From: Sideroxyarcus emersonii
GTDB taxonomy: Bacteria > Pseudomonadota > Gammaproteobacteria > Burkholderiales > Gallionellaceae
NCBI RefSeq assembly: GCF_021654335.1
Contig: NZ_AP023423.1
Coordinates: forward strand, 1,239,001 to 1,303,000
Reading direction: 5' to 3'
DNA length: 64,000 bases
The notes beneath the pieces are model-generated. The model saw only the letters and a program-made list of their open reading frames with translations. It made no database searches and had not been told where the DNA came from. This document shows, one piece after another, positions 47,401 through 56,344 of the stretch; positions within the stretch are counted from its first letter, which is position 1; each line of letters opens with the position of its first letter. Both the position numbers and the translations under genes were made by a program.

Positions 47401-48039
47401 ATGACTGAACAACTCTCACGCAAACAACTGCTCGACGCCTCGCGCCGCATGGTCGAGCTCGGCCTCAATCGCGGCACGGCAGGCAACGCCTCGGTGCGCT
47501 GCGGCGGCGATATCCTGATCACGCCGTCCGCCTTGCCCGTGGCCGAGATGACCGAGCAGGACATGGTGCTGCTGGATGCCGAGGGCAAGGTGCTGCAGGG
47601 CGGCAAGCCCTCCAGCGAATGGCGCTTCCACCGCGACATCCTCAAGGCCCGTCCCGAGATCGGCGCGGTGCTGCACATGCATTCCACCTTTGCGACCACC
47701 ATCGCCTGCCTGGGGCGCGACGTGCCTGCGGTGCACTACCACATCGCCATCGCCGGCGGCGATACCATCCGCTGCACGCCCTACAGCGTGTTCGGCGAAC
47801 AGAACCTGTCCGACCTCGCGCTGGAGGCGTTGCACGGCCGCAAGGCCTGCCTGCTCGGCAACCACGGCATGATCGCGCTGGGCAAGGACCTGGCCGACGC
47901 GCTGTCCGTCGCGCTCGAAGTCGAATACCTGTGCGAGATCTACTGGCGCACCCTGCAGGCGGGCGAGCCGCATATCCTGACGCAGCAGCAGATGCATGAA
48001 GTGCAGGAGAAGTTCGTCGGTTACAAAAAACGGAGCTGA
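47401..48039 (+). CDS. Class II aldolase, probable 5-(methylthio)ribulose-1-phosphate aldolase
   Basis: Zinc aldolase of 212 residues in the FucA/AraD family. Expected zinc ligands H92, H94 and H155 (in LHMHST and GNHGM) and the catalytic glutamate E73 (SSEWRFH) are all present. Family members act on fuculose-1-P, ribulose-5-P or methylthioribulose-1-P. Because the neighbours are mtnP and mtnA, and mtnB/C/D homologues are absent here, the best inference is an Ald2-type enzyme cleaving 5-(methylthio)ribulose 1-phosphate to DHAP and methylthioacetaldehyde. An MtnB dehydratase is a possible alternative since it shares this fold, but the presence of E73 and overall likeness to fuculose-phosphate aldolase favour an aldolase. 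It ends one base before the apt ATG. Confidence 0.82.
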   Translation: MTEQLSRKQLLDASRRMVELGLNRGTAGNASVRCGGDILITPSALPVAEMTEQDMVLLDAEGKVLQGGKPSSEWRFHRDILKARPEIGAVLHMHSTFATTIACLGRDVPAVHYHIAIAGGDTIRCTPYSVFGEQNLSDLALEALHGRKACLLGNHGMIALGKDLADALSVALEVEYLCEIYWRTLQAGEPHILTQQQMHEVQEKFVGYKKRS

Positions 48040-48040
48040 G

Positions 48041-48568
48041 ATGACGATCAAATCACGAGTAAGGACGGTACCGCATTACCCCAAGCAGGGCATCATGTTC
48101 CGCGACATCACCACGGTGCTCAAAGACCCCGTCGGCCTGCGCGCCACCATCGACGAACTGGTGCGCCGCTACAAGGACGTGAAGATCGACAAGATCGCCG
48201 GCATCGAATCGCGCGGCTTCATCATCGGCACGCCGCTGGCCTATGCACTCGGCGTCGGCTTCGTGCCCATCCGCAAGAAAGGCAAACTGCCGGCCGAGAC
48301 CATCGGCCACGACTACGCGCTCGAATACGGCACCGACCGCATCGAGATCCATACCGATGCGATTTCCAAGGGCGAGAAGGTGCTGCTGGTGGACGACCTC
48401 ATCGCCACCGGCGGCACGGCCGAGGCCGCCGTTATCCTGATCGAGAAGATGGGCGGCAAGATCGTCGAATGCTGCTTCATGATCGACCTGCCGGACATCG
48501 GCGGTCGGGCGCGGCTGGAGAAGCGCGGGCACAAGGTGTTTGCGTTGTGCGAATTCGAGGGCGATTAA
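48041..48568 (+). CDS. apt: Apt, adenine phosphoribosyltransferase
   Basis: Converts adenine and PRPP to AMP. The 175-residue protein starts MTIKSRVRTVPHYPKQGIMF, the usual Apt N-terminus, and carries the PRPP-binding motif VLLVDDLIATGGTAEA and the adenine-site region GIESRGFIIG. Apt directly recovers the adenine released by MtnP, which explains its place between the aldolase and mtnA. The ATG at 48041 is preferred to upstream in-frame codons that lie inside the aldolase gene; GGAG sits 6-9 bases before it. Confidence 0.96.
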   Translation: MTIKSRVRTVPHYPKQGIMFRDITTVLKDPVGLRATIDELVRRYKDVKIDKIAGIESRGFIIGTPLAYALGVGFVPIRKKGKLPAETIGHDYALEYGTDRIEIHTDAISKGEKVLLVDDLIATGGTAEAAVILIEKMGGKIVECCFMIDLPDIGGRARLEKRGHKVFALCEFEGD

Positions 48569-48571
48569 ACT

Positions 48572-49657
48572 GTGAAAGTCGAAACCCTGCGTTGGTTCAA
48601 TAACCGGCTGGAAATGATCGACCAGCGCATCCTGCCTGCCGCCTTTGAATACCTGAGCTACTACACGGCGCATTCTGTGGCCGAGGGCATCCGCAGCATG
48701 GTGGTGCGCGGTGCGCCGGCCATCGGGGTGGCGGCGGCGTATGGTGTGGCGCTGGAGGCGTTGCGGTTGTCGAATGCGACACCATCCCTCACCCCAGCCC
48801 TCTCCCCTGAGAGGCGAGGGAGTGATGCGGCGGAATTCAACAAGGGCATGGAGGAAGGCTTCAAGGTGCTGGCCGCCAGCCGCCCGACGGCGGTGAACCT
48901 GTTCTGGGCATTGCAGCGCATGCGCAAGGTGTGGGAGAGCGTCGCGACGCAAACGCCGCCGCGGATCGCGCAGCGCTTGCTGGCGGAGGCGCATGAGATA
49001 CTGGCCGAGGATATCCGCATCAACAAGGCGATGGGCGCGCACGGCGCGGCCTTGCTGAAGGATGGGGCGCGGGTGCTGACGCATTGCAATGCGGGTGCGC
49101 TGGCGACGGCGGGCTGGGGCACGGCGCTGGGGGTGTTCCGCTCGGCGGTAGAGGCGGGCAAGAAAATTTCGGTGATCGCCGACGAGACGCGGCCTTTCCT
49201 GCAGGGCGCGCGGCTGACGGCATGGGAGATGGTGCAGGAGAACATCCCGGTGACGCTGATCACCGACAATATGGCCGGGCACCTGATGGCGCAGGGCGAG
49301 GTGGATGCGGTGGTGGTGGGCACGGACCGCGTGGCGGCCAATGGCGACGTGGCGAACAAGATCGGTACTTACATGGTGGCGGTGCTGGCCAGGCGGCACA
49401 ACATCCCGTTCTATGTGGCGTGCCCGTTGTCGACCATCGACCTGAGCATCGCCACGGGCAAGGATATTCCTATCGAAGAACGTTCGGAGGACGAGGTGAA
49501 GGGCTTCCGCGATTGCCGTTGGGCGGCGGAGGGGGTGAAGATACGCAATCCGGCCTTCGACGTGACCCCGGCCGAGCTGGTGACCGGGCTGATCACGGAA
49601 AAGGGCGTGATCCTGCAGCCGGATGCGCAAGGCATCCGCAAGTTGATGCAGGTTTAG
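48572..49657 (+). CDS. mtnA: MtnA, methylthioribose-1-phosphate isomerase (with translated palindromic insert)
   Basis: Isomerises 5-methylthioribose 1-phosphate to the ribulose form, linking MtnP to the aldolase. The 361-residue protein belongs to the eIF2B-related isomerase family: VRGAPAIGVAAAYGVALEAL, SRPTAVNLFWALQRM, the active-site cysteine in LTHCNAGALAT, NMAGHLMAQGEVDAVVVGTDRVAANGD (catalytic Asp) and GVKIRNPAFDVTP. The start is a GTG at 48572, 3 bases after apt. Between the first two motifs it has an extra segment (SLTPALSPERRGSD, about residues 72-85) coded by a palindromic repeat; the frame is kept, and the segment falls in a surface-loop position, so the enzyme is probably still active. 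Confidence 0.92.
   Translation: MKVETLRWFNNRLEMIDQRILPAAFEYLSYYTAHSVAEGIRSMVVRGAPAIGVAAAYGVALEALRLSNATPSLTPALSPERRGSDAAEFNKGMEEGFKVLAASRPTAVNLFWALQRMRKVWESVATQTPPRIAQRLLAEAHEILAEDIRINKAMGAHGAALLKDGARVLTHCNAGALATAGWGTALGVFRSAVEAGKKISVIADETRPFLQGARLTAWEMVQENIPVTLITDNMAGHLMAQGEVDAVVVGTDRVAANGDVANKIGTYMVAVLARRHNIPFYVACPLSTIDLSIATGKDIPIEERSEDEVKGFRDCRWAAEGVKIRNPAFDVTPAELVTGLITEKGVILQPDAQGIRKLMQV
48785..48821 (+). repeat. Palindromic repeat inserted in frame inside mtnA
   Basis: TCCCTC (48785-48790) pairs with GAGGGA (48816-48821), and inside it CCTCTC (48799-48804) pairs with GAGAGG (48809-48814) around a CCCT loop. The translation contains LTPALSPERRG, the well-known reading of a dispersed palindrome found in intergenic DNA of many proteobacteria. 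Here it is within a coding region. Confidence 0.75.
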
Positions 49658-49728
49658 CCTTATCGGGCCTTGCCTTCCCCAATCCCCCGCGAGAATAGGG
49701 CGGGAATGGGCGATTCCTTAAATAGCTG

Positions 49729-49757
49729 TTTCCATTAGCTGATCCCTTTGTTATAAT
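49729..49757 (+). promoter_or_regulatory. Promoter of the rimP-nusA-infB operon
   Basis: TTTCCA at 49729-49734 and a perfect TATAAT at 49752-49757 with a 17-base spacer, followed by GCGCGCC. It lies 54 bases before the rimP ATG. Confidence 0.6.
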
Positions 49758-49774
49758 GCGCGCCGTTTTCAGAT

Positions 49775-49797
49775 GGGCTTCGAGCCCGTTTTTTATT
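49775..49797 (+). promoter_or_regulatory. Terminator-like hairpin in the rimP leader
   Basis: GGGCT-TCG-AGCCC (49775-49787) followed by GTTTTTTATTT, downstream of the promoter and 13 bases before the rimP ATG. A terminator placed before the first gene suggests attenuation, as proposed for rimP-leader RNAs; whether it belongs to that class needs a covariance-model search. Confidence 0.55.
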
Positions 49798-49810
49798 TGT
49801 GGGTACGGAT

Positions 49811-50236
49811 ATGGATGTGGCGAAGCTGGTAGAGACGACGCTGGCCGGGATGGGCTACGAGCTGGTCGATCTGGAAGTGTCCGGTCGCGGGCTGATGCGT
49901 GTGTTCATGGACAAGCCGGACGGCATCTCGGTGGAAGATTGCGAGCGGGTCAGCAACCAGCTGGTGCGCCTGTTCACGGTGGAAGGGGTGGATTACGAAC
50001 GCCTCGAAGTGTCTTCGCCGGGTCTGGACCGGGTATTGAAGAAGGTCGCCGATTTCGAGCGCTTTGCCGGACAGAAGGCGCAGATCAAGGTGCGCGTGCC
50101 GATGGCCGGCCGCAAGAATTTTGCCGGCATGCTCGGCGGGGTGAAGGATGGTGCAGTGCAGTTGGACGTGGATGGCAGCCTGGTAGCGATCGAGCTGTCC
50201 AATATAGATAAGGCACGTTTGGTGCCGGTGTTTTAA
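49811..50236 (+). CDS. rimP: RimP, ribosome maturation factor
   Basis: 30S subunit maturation factor of 141 residues from the ATG at 49811 ([20 protein letters not shown]). The family features [10 protein letters not shown] (around residue 75) and a C-terminal SH3-like beta domain ending [13 protein letters not shown] are present. A GTG at 49799 would add four residues. It heads the transcription/translation operon; nusA follows 24 bases after its stop codon. Confidence 0.95.
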   Translation: MDVAKLVETTLAGMGYELVDLEVSGRGLMRVFMDKPDGISVEDCERVSNQLVRLFTVEGVDYERLEVSSPGLDRVLKKVADFERFAGQKAQIKVRVPMAGRKNFAGMLGGVKDGAVQLDVDGSLVAIELSNIDKARLVPVF

Positions 50237-50260
50237 TCAGAGTGCTCGTTGGAGACTGTT

Positions 50261-51736
50261 ATGAGTCGTGAAGTTCTGTTGTTGGTGGATGCCTTGGCGC
50301 GCGAGAAAAACGTGGACAAGGAGATCGTGTTTGGTGCGCTGGAATCGGCTTTGGCTTCCGCGACCAAGAAGCGTTTCGCGGACGAGGAGGCGGATGTGCG
50401 CGTGAGCATCGACCGCCAGTCCGGCGAGTACGAGTCTTTCCGCCGCTGGCAGGTGATGGACGACGAGACCTTCGAAACGCCAGAACTGCACATCAAGCTG
50501 GAAGAGGCGCGCAAGCGGAATCCCGATATCCAGCTGGAAGAGTTCATCGAGGAACCACTGGAAAACATCGACTTCGGCCGTATCGGCGCGCAGGCGGCGA
50601 AACAGGTCATCTTCCAGAAGATCCGTGATGCGGAACGCGAACAGATCCTGGCCGATTTCATGGAGCGTAACGAGCACCTGGTATCCGGCACGATCAAGCG
50701 CATCGAGCGCGGCAACGCCATCATCGAATTCGGCAAGATCGAAGCCTTGCTGCCGCGCGATCAGATGATCCCGAAAGAGAACCTGCGCGTGGGCGACCGG
50801 GTGCGTGCCTATCTGTTGCGTGTGGATCGCACCGTACGCGGTCCGCAGATCATCCTGTCCCGTATCACGACCGAATTCCTGAGCAAGCTGTTCGAGCTGG
50901 AAGTGCCCGAGATCGAAGAAGGGCTGCTGGACATCGTCAGTGCAGCCCGCGATCCCGGTTCGCGCGCCAAGATCGCGGTGCGCAGCCACGACCAGCGTCT
51001 CGACCCGATCGGCACCTGCGTCGGCATGCGCGGTTCGCGCGTGCAGGCCGTGACCAACGAACTGGCGGGCGAACGCGTCGACATCATCCTGTGGTCGGAA
51101 GAGCCTGCCACCTATGTGATCAACGCCTTGGCACCGGCCGAGGTGACCAGCATCGTGGTGGATGAAGAGAAGCACAGTATGGATGTGGTGGTCGAGGAAG
51201 AGAACCTGGCGCAGGCCATCGGCCGCGGCGGCCAGAACGTGCGTCTCGCCAGCGAGATGACCGGCTGGGAGATCAACCTGATGACGGTGGAACAATCTGC
51301 CGAGAAGAACGAGCAGGAATTCTCCAAGATCCGCGACCTGTTCGTGAGCAAGCTGGATGTGGACGAGGAAGTCGCCGACATCCTGGTGCAGGAAGGTTTC
51401 AACACGCTGGAAGAAGTTGCCTACGTGCCGCTGGAAGAGATGCAGGCCATCGAAGCGTTCGACGAAGCGACGGTGAACGAACTGCGCAGCCGTGCCCGCA
51501 ATGCGCTGCTGACGGCCGCCATCGCCAACGAAGAGCAGGTAGAGCACAACATCGAAGATCTGTTGAAGATCGAAGGCATGGATGAGCAAACGGCGCGCAC
51601 TCTGGCGGGCAAGGGCATCGGCACACAGGAGCAACTGGCCGACCTGGATGGCGACGAGCTGATGGAAATGACGGGAATGGATGAAGAACGTGCAAACAAG
51701 TTGATCATGACTGCGCGCGCGCCCTGGTTCGTCTGA
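50261..51736 (+). CDS. nusA: NusA, transcription termination/antitermination factor
   Basis: RNA-polymerase-binding factor of 491 residues. It has the N-terminal polymerase-binding domain, an S1 domain ([18 protein letters not shown]), two KH domains ([38 protein letters not shown]) and two C-terminal acidic helix-hairpin-helix repeats (about 365-490) as in the E. coli protein. The ATG at 50261 giving [17 protein letters not shown] is preferred over the in-frame TTG at 50249. infB follows after 58 bases. Confidence 0.96.
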   Translation: MSREVLLLVDALAREKNVDKEIVFGALESALASATKKRFADEEADVRVSIDRQSGEYESFRRWQVMDDETFETPELHIKLEEARKRNPDIQLEEFIEEPLENIDFGRIGAQAAKQVIFQKIRDAEREQILADFMERNEHLVSGTIKRIERGNAIIEFGKIEALLPRDQMIPKENLRVGDRVRAYLLRVDRTVRGPQIILSRITTEFLSKLFELEVPEIEEGLLDIVSAARDPGSRAKIAVRSHDQRLDPIGTCVGMRGSRVQAVTNELAGERVDIILWSEEPATYVINALAPAEVTSIVVDEEKHSMDVVVEEENLAQAIGRGGQNVRLASEMTGWEINLMTVEQSAEKNEQEFSKIRDLFVSKLDVDEEVADILVQEGFNTLEEVAYVPLEEMQAIEAFDEATVNELRSRARNALLTAAIANEEQVEHNIEDLLKIEGMDEQTARTLAGKGIGTQEQLADLDGDELMEMTGMDEERANKLIMTARAPWFV

Positions 51737-51794
51737 GCTTGAAGCGCGCTCTGCAAGGGTTATCCGTAGTCTGGTATTGGGTTAAGGGGTCGTA

Positions 51795-54395
51795 ATGGGA
51801 AAAATGAACGTCGCGCAATTTGCGGGTGAGCTGGGGTTGCCGGTCGAACTGCTGTTGGAGCAGTTGAAATCGGCTGGAGTCACTAAGCAGAAAGATACCG
51901 ACTCCATCTCGGAACAGGATAAATCGCAGCTGCTGGAACACCTGCGCGGTGCGCATGGCGCCAGCAAGAGCAAGATCACGCTGACGCGCCGCGAAACGAC
52001 TGCGATCAAGAAGGCCGACAGCACCGGCAAGTCGCGCACCATCCAGGTGGAGGTGCGCAAGAAACGCACCGTTGCGCCTATCCCCGCACCGGGGGCGGAT
52101 GAGCTGGTGGCAGCGAAACCGGCACCGGCCGTTGAAGAGGCCAAGGTGGCCAAGCCCAGGAAAGTGCTGGACGAACAGGAGCAGAAGGCACGCGAGGAAG
52201 AAGCGCGCCTGCAGGCGGAGCTGGCGGCGCGCCAGGCTGCCGAGATCCAGGCCAAACAGGAACGCAGCAAACGCAAGGCTGCCGCTGTTGCGGAGCCGGC
52301 GCCAGCCGCCGCGCCCGCCGCTGAAGCCGTGGCCGAGGCGAAACCCGCCGTTGTTGCTGCGCCTGCCGCGGATGCGGTGGCTCAGGAAGGTACCTTGCAC
52401 AAGCCGACACTCAAGCCGGGCGACAAGGTGGCACGTCCGACCAAGAAGACGGAAAAGCCCGCAGCCAAGGACAGTCCATGGGACGAGGCCGGGCACAAGA
52501 AGCGCCCGCCTTCGCGCACTGCGGATACCCGCGGCGGCCTGGCCGGACGTACCGGCGGCAGCGCGATTCGTGCGCCGCGTCATGAGAAGCACAGCAAGCC
52601 CGAGGCGGCACATGCCTTCTCCCTGCCGACCGAACCGATCGTGCAGGAAGTGATGGTTCCGGAAACCATCACAGTGTCCGAATTGGCGCAGAAGATGTCG
52701 ATCAAGGCGGCGGAGATCATCAAGACCCTGATGAAGATGGGCTCCATGGTCACCATCAACCAGGTGCTGGATCAGGAGACCGCGATGATCGTGGTCGAGG
52801 AGATGGGGCACAAGGCGGTCCAGGCCAAGCCGGACGATCCCGATGCCTTCCTGATGGAGGCTGTCGATCATGGCGATGTGGTGCTGGAACCGCGCGCCCC
52901 GGTGGTGACCGTGATGGGTCACGTCGACCACGGCAAGACTTCCTTGCTGGACTACATCCGCCGTACGCGTGTGGCGAGCGGCGAAGCCGGCGGCATCACG
53001 CAGCATATCGGCGCATACCACGTGGATACGCCGCGCGGCATGATCACCTTCCTGGATACGCCGGGCCACGAGGCCTTTACCGCGATGCGCGCGCGCGGCG
53101 CGAAAGCGACCGACATCGTCATCCTGGTCGTCGCAGCGGACGACGGTGTGATGCCGCAGACCAAAGAGGCGATCCACCATGCCAAGGCGGCTGAAGTGCC
53201 CATCGTGGTGGCGATCACCAAGATCGACAAACCGGATGCCAATTCCGAGCGCGTGCGCCAGGAGCTGGTGGCAGAAGGGGTGGTGCCGGAAGACTGGGGC
53301 GGCGACGCGATGTTCGTCGAGGTTTCCGCCAAGACCGGACAGGGCATCGATACCTTGCTGGAAGGCATCCTGCTGCAAGCCGAAGTGCTGGAACTGAAGG
53401 CGCCGAGGAACACCAGCGCCAAGGGCGTGGTGGTGGAAGCCCGTCTGGACAAGGGCAAGGGCGCCGTGGCGACCCTGCTGGTGCAGTCGGGTACGCTGAA
53501 GCGCGGCGATGCGATATTGGTCGGTTCCGTGTCGGGCCGTGTGCGCGCGATGCTGGACGAGAACGGCAAGGTGGTGAACGAAGCCGGTCCTTCGATTCCG
53601 GTCGAGATCCAGGGCCTGTCCGAAGTGCCGGTTGCCGGTGCCGATTTCCTGGTGCTGGCGGACGAGAAGAAGGCGCGCGAAATCGCGCTGTTCCGCCAGG
53701 GCAAGTTCCGCGACGTGAAGCTGGCGAAGCAGCAGGCCGCCAAGCTGGAGAACATGTTCGAGCAGATGGGCGAGGGCGAAGTGCGTACCCTGTCGCTGAT
53801 CGTGAAAGCCGACGTGCAGGGTTCGCTCGAAGCGATTGCCGGTTCGTTGCAGAAGCTTTCCACACCGGAGGTCAAGGTCAGCCTGATCCACAGCGGGGTG
53901 GGCGGCATCACCGAATCCGACGTCAACCTGGCGCTGGCGTCCAAGGCCATCATCATCGGCTTCAACTCGCGTGCCGATGCGGCTGCGCGCCGCCTGGCCG
54001 AGTCGTCCGGCGTGGACATCCGCTACTACAACATCATCTACGCGATGGTGGATGAGATCAAGGCGGCCTTGTCCGGCATGCTGGCACCGGAGAAGAAGGA
54101 AAGCATCATCGGCATGGTCGAGATCCGCCAGGTGTTCCACATCTCCAAGGTCGGCACGGTGGCCGGTTGCTACGTCACCGAAGGCATGATCAAGCGTTCT
54201 TCCAGCGTGCGCGTGCTGCGCAACAACGTGGTGATCCACACCGGCGAACTCGATTCGCTGAAGCGTTTCAAGGACGATGCGAAGGAAGTCAAATCCAACT
54301 TCGAGTGCGGCTTGTCGCTGAAGGGTTACAACGATCTGGAAGTGGGTGACCAGCTCGAAGTGTTCGAGATCGTCGAAGTGGCACGGGCACTGTGA
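51795..54395 (+). CDS. infB: InfB, translation initiation factor IF-2
   Basis: GTPase of 866 residues that brings initiator tRNA to the 30S subunit. It begins with an IF2_N domain ([20 protein letters not shown]), followed by a long Ala/Lys/Glu/Pro-rich variable region, a second IF2_N-type domain (about 295-345), the G domain with GHVDHGKT at about 375, DTPGHEAF and TKIDKPD, and the C-terminal beta-barrel and tRNA-binding domains. Its TGA lies at the edge of a palindromic element that separates it from rbfA. Confidence 0.97.
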   Translation: MGKMNVAQFAGELGLPVELLLEQLKSAGVTKQKDTDSISEQDKSQLLEHLRGAHGASKSKITLTRRETTAIKKADSTGKSRTIQVEVRKKRTVAPIPAPGADELVAAKPAPAVEEAKVAKPRKVLDEQEQKAREEEARLQAELAARQAAEIQAKQERSKRKAAAVAEPAPAAAPAAEAVAEAKPAVVAAPAADAVAQEGTLHKPTLKPGDKVARPTKKTEKPAAKDSPWDEAGHKKRPPSRTADTRGGLAGRTGGSAIRAPRHEKHSKPEAAHAFSLPTEPIVQEVMVPETITVSELAQKMSIKAAEIIKTLMKMGSMVTINQVLDQETAMIVVEEMGHKAVQAKPDDPDAFLMEAVDHGDVVLEPRAPVVTVMGHVDHGKTSLLDYIRRTRVASGEAGGITQHIGAYHVDTPRGMITFLDTPGHEAFTAMRARGAKATDIVILVVAADDGVMPQTKEAIHHAKAAEVPIVVAITKIDKPDANSERVRQELVAEGVVPEDWGGDAMFVEVSAKTGQGIDTLLEGILLQAEVLELKAPRNTSAKGVVVEARLDKGKGAVATLLVQSGTLKRGDAILVGSVSGRVRAMLDENGKVVNEAGPSIPVEIQGLSEVPVAGADFLVLADEKKAREIALFRQGKFRDVKLAKQQAAKLENMFEQMGEGEVRTLSLIVKADVQGSLEAIAGSLQKLSTPEVKVSLIHSGVGGITESDVNLALASKAIIIGFNSRADAAARRLAESSGVDIRYYNIIYAMVDEIKAALSGMLAPEKKESIIGMVEIRQVFHISKVGTVAGCYVTEGMIKRSSSVRVLRNNVVIHTGELDSLKRFKDDAKEVKSNFECGLSLKGYNDLEVGDQLEVFEIVEVARAL

Positions 54396-54615
54396 AAAAC
54401 TGCTGCGAGGCGATGATGCTGCGTTGGAAAACGTCTCAGAATGCTCATGTACTGCATGTACACCGCATCTGCGACACGTTACTGGCGCAGCCGGCCGCTT
54501 GCGGGAGCAGATGCCGGTCGCACTTCCCGCACCTGAGGACTTCGTCCCACCGTGTCAGTGTGGCTGCTTCTGAGCCGTTTTCCGCCTTGCCTGATCGCCT
54601 CTCGCGACATTTTTC
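54394..54615 (+). repeat. ~220-base palindromic element with long imperfect terminal inverted repeats
   Basis: The left end (54394-54444) and right end (54566-54615) are imperfect inverted copies about 50 bases long sharing blocks GAAAAA, GGCGAT, GGAAAACG and CTCAGAA. The 121-base centre contains GCATCTGC/GCAGATGC (54465-54472 and 54507-54514) and small hairpins such as GGACTTCGTCC. The element fills almost the whole infB-rbfA gap, starting within the infB stop codon. It looks like a non-autonomous, structured repeat; no transposase is coded. Confidence 0.65.
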
Positions 54616-54635
54616 ATTCTTCGGTAATTGATTTT

Positions 54636-54992
54636 ATGGCCAAGGATTTTGCACGCACAGACCGCATCGCCGAGCAGATCCGGCGCGAACTGGCCGAGCT
54701 GGTCCGTCTTGAAGTGAAGGATCCGCGGGTGCGCAAAGTGACCCTGACCGGCGTCGAAGTGGCCAACGACCACGCCCATGCCAAGGTGTTCTACACCTCG
54801 CTCGACGGCGACAGTGAGTTGCTGCGGCAAGGTCTGGAACGCGCCGCCGGGTTCCTGCGCAGCCAGTTGGCGCATGCCATGAAGCTGCGCATCACGCCGC
54901 AGCTGCATTTCGTCTATGACGCGTCCATCGAGCGCGGTTCCCATCTTTCCCAATTGATCGACCAAGCGGTTGCGAGTGACAAAAAAGACTGA
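54636..54992 (+). CDS. rbfA: RbfA, ribosome-binding factor A
   Basis: KH-fold protein of 118 residues that binds the 30S subunit during 16S rRNA maturation. It starts MAKDFARTDRIAEQIRRELA and has the family motifs VKDPRV, VTLTGVEVANDHAHAKVFYT and LRITPQLHFVYDASIERG. The ATG at 54636 is preferred; upstream in-frame codons lie in the palindromic element. truB overlaps its 3' end. The 240-base distance to infB is unusual for this operon. Confidence 0.95.
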   Translation: MAKDFARTDRIAEQIRRELAELVRLEVKDPRVRKVTLTGVEVANDHAHAKVFYTSLDGDSELLRQGLERAAGFLRSQLAHAMKLRITPQLHFVYDASIERGSHLSQLIDQAVASDKKD

Positions 54993-55917
54993 GCAATTCA
55001 GACGGGTCACAAGACCGTTGGATGGCGTCCTGTTGTTCGACAAGCCGCTGGAGCTCAGTTCCAACACCGCCCTGCAGAAGGTCCGCCGCCTTTACAACGC
55101 CGAGAAGGCCGGTCATACCGGCACGCTGGATCCGCTGGCGACGGGCTTGTTGCCGGTCTGTTTCGGCGAAGCTACCAAATTCACCCTCTCCCTTCTGGAT
55201 GCCGACAAGCGTTATCGCGCGACGATCAGGCTGGGACAGCGCACGACCACCGGCGATGCTGAAGGCGAGGTGATCGAGACGCGTCCCGTCGCGGTCGATC
55301 AGGCGAGGGCGGCGACCGTGCTGGCCCGTTTCCTGGGCGAGATCCGGCAATTGCCGCCCATGCACAGCGCGCTCAAGCACCAGGGAAAACCGCTCTACGA
55401 ATACATCCGCAAAGGCGAAACGGTGGAGCGCGAGCTGCGCACCATCTTCATCCGCGAACTGACGCTGGAGCGGCTGCAGGACAGCGAGCTGGAATTCAGC
55501 GTGCTGTGCAGCAAGGGTACCTATGTCCGCACTTTGGCCGAAGATATCGGCGAGATGCTGGGATGCGGCGGACATCTGATCGCCTTGCGGCGTACGGGAA
55601 TCGGCGAATTCAGCCTCGACCACGCCTATACGCTGGAGCAGCTGGAGGCGATGGATGCGGGATCGCGCGACGCCTGCCTGATGCCGCTGGACAGTCTGGT
55701 GCAGAACTTACCGCCGCTGGAGCTGGACGAGGTTCAGGCCAACCGGCTGGCGCAGGGACAGAAACTCGGCTTGACGGATGCATTCCCCTCCGGAAAGCGC
55801 AGGTTATACGCCGGCGGACGGTTTATCGGCATAGGCGACCTGGAGGGGGGGAGGCTGGTGCCGGGCAGGCTGCTGTCCGGCGTGGCCAGAGCGGCAGCAC
55901 GGCGCGATACAGCTTGA
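54976..55917 (+). CDS. truB: TruB, tRNA pseudouridine-55 synthase
   Basis: Makes pseudouridine 55 in the T loop of tRNAs. The protein has about 313 residues, with the catalytic aspartate in AGHTGTLDPLATGLLPVC at about residue 52, KRYRATIRLG-like motif II (ADKRYRATIRLGQRTTTGD), CSKGTYVRTLAEDIG and a C-terminal PUA-like part. The GTG at 54976 giving MTKKTEQFRR is the probable start; a TTG at 54970 is also in frame. It overlaps rbfA by 17 bases. Confidence 0.95.
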   Translation: MTKKTEQFRRVTRPLDGVLLFDKPLELSSNTALQKVRRLYNAEKAGHTGTLDPLATGLLPVCFGEATKFTLSLLDADKRYRATIRLGQRTTTGDAEGEVIETRPVAVDQARAATVLARFLGEIRQLPPMHSALKHQGKPLYEYIRKGETVERELRTIFIRELTLERLQDSELEFSVLCSKGTYVRTLAEDIGEMLGCGGHLIALRRTGIGEFSLDHAYTLEQLEAMDAGSRDACLMPLDSLVQNLPPLELDEVQANRLAQGQKLGLTDAFPSGKRRLYAGGRFIGIGDLEGGRLVPGRLLSGVARAAARRDTA

Positions 55918-55943
55918 GCGGGGACCCCATTCGGGGGTAGAAT
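55914..55943 (+). promoter_or_regulatory. Promoter of rpsO
   Basis: TTGAGC at 55914-55919, overlapping the truB stop codon, and TAGAAT at 55938-55943 with an 18-base spacer. The -10 is followed by GCCGC, and the rpsO ATG is 30 bases further on. Confidence 0.55.
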
Positions 55944-55973
55944 GCCGCACTTTTTTATTGGAGAGAGAAGTCA

Positions 55974-56243
55974 ATGTCTATTACCGCCGCACAAAAATCG
56001 CAAATCGTGACTGACTACCAGCGCGCCAAGGGCGATACCGGCTCCCCGGAAGTACAAGTAGCCCTGATGACGGCTCGTATCAACTACCTGACCGAACACT
56101 TCAAAGAGCATAACAAGGACCATCACTCCCGTCGCGGCCTGTTGCGTCTGGTGAGCCGCCGCCGCAAGCTGCTGGACTACCTGAAGAGCAAGAACGAGGA
56201 CGGCTACAAAGAACTGATCAAGCGTCTGGATCTGCGTAAGTAA
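55974..56243 (+). CDS. rpsO: RpsO, 30S ribosomal protein uS15
   Basis: Primary 16S rRNA-binding protein of the small subunit platform, 89 residues, the exact family length. It begins [20 protein letters not shown] and has the signature [21 protein letters not shown], followed by [20 protein letters not shown]. The GGAGAGAG ribosome binding site is strong. A terminator hairpin follows, before pnp, as in many proteobacteria. Confidence 0.98.
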   Translation: MSITAAQKSQIVTDYQRAKGDTGSPEVQVALMTARINYLTEHFKEHNKDHHSRRGLLRLVSRRRKLLDYLKSKNEDGYKELIKRLDLRK

Positions 56244-56253
56244 CAAAGTTTGC

Positions 56254-56285
56254 AAGCGGGTCGCGAATGCGACCCGCTTCGTTTT
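56254..56285 (+). terminator. Terminator after rpsO
   Basis: Perfect 11-base stem AAGCGGGTCGC / GCGACCCGCTT with a GAAT loop, followed by CGTTTT. Begins 11 bases after the rpsO stop codon. Confidence 0.8.
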
Positions 56286-56344
56286 GGAAGTCGATTTACC
56301 ACGCTGGCAACTCGGTCACGCATATACATTTGGAGAGAGCTATC

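Noticed and set aside
54392..54631. Small plus-strand open frame between infB and rbfA
   Set aside because: It lies wholly within the palindromic element, begins inside the infB stop region and has no ribosome binding site; better explained by the repeat.
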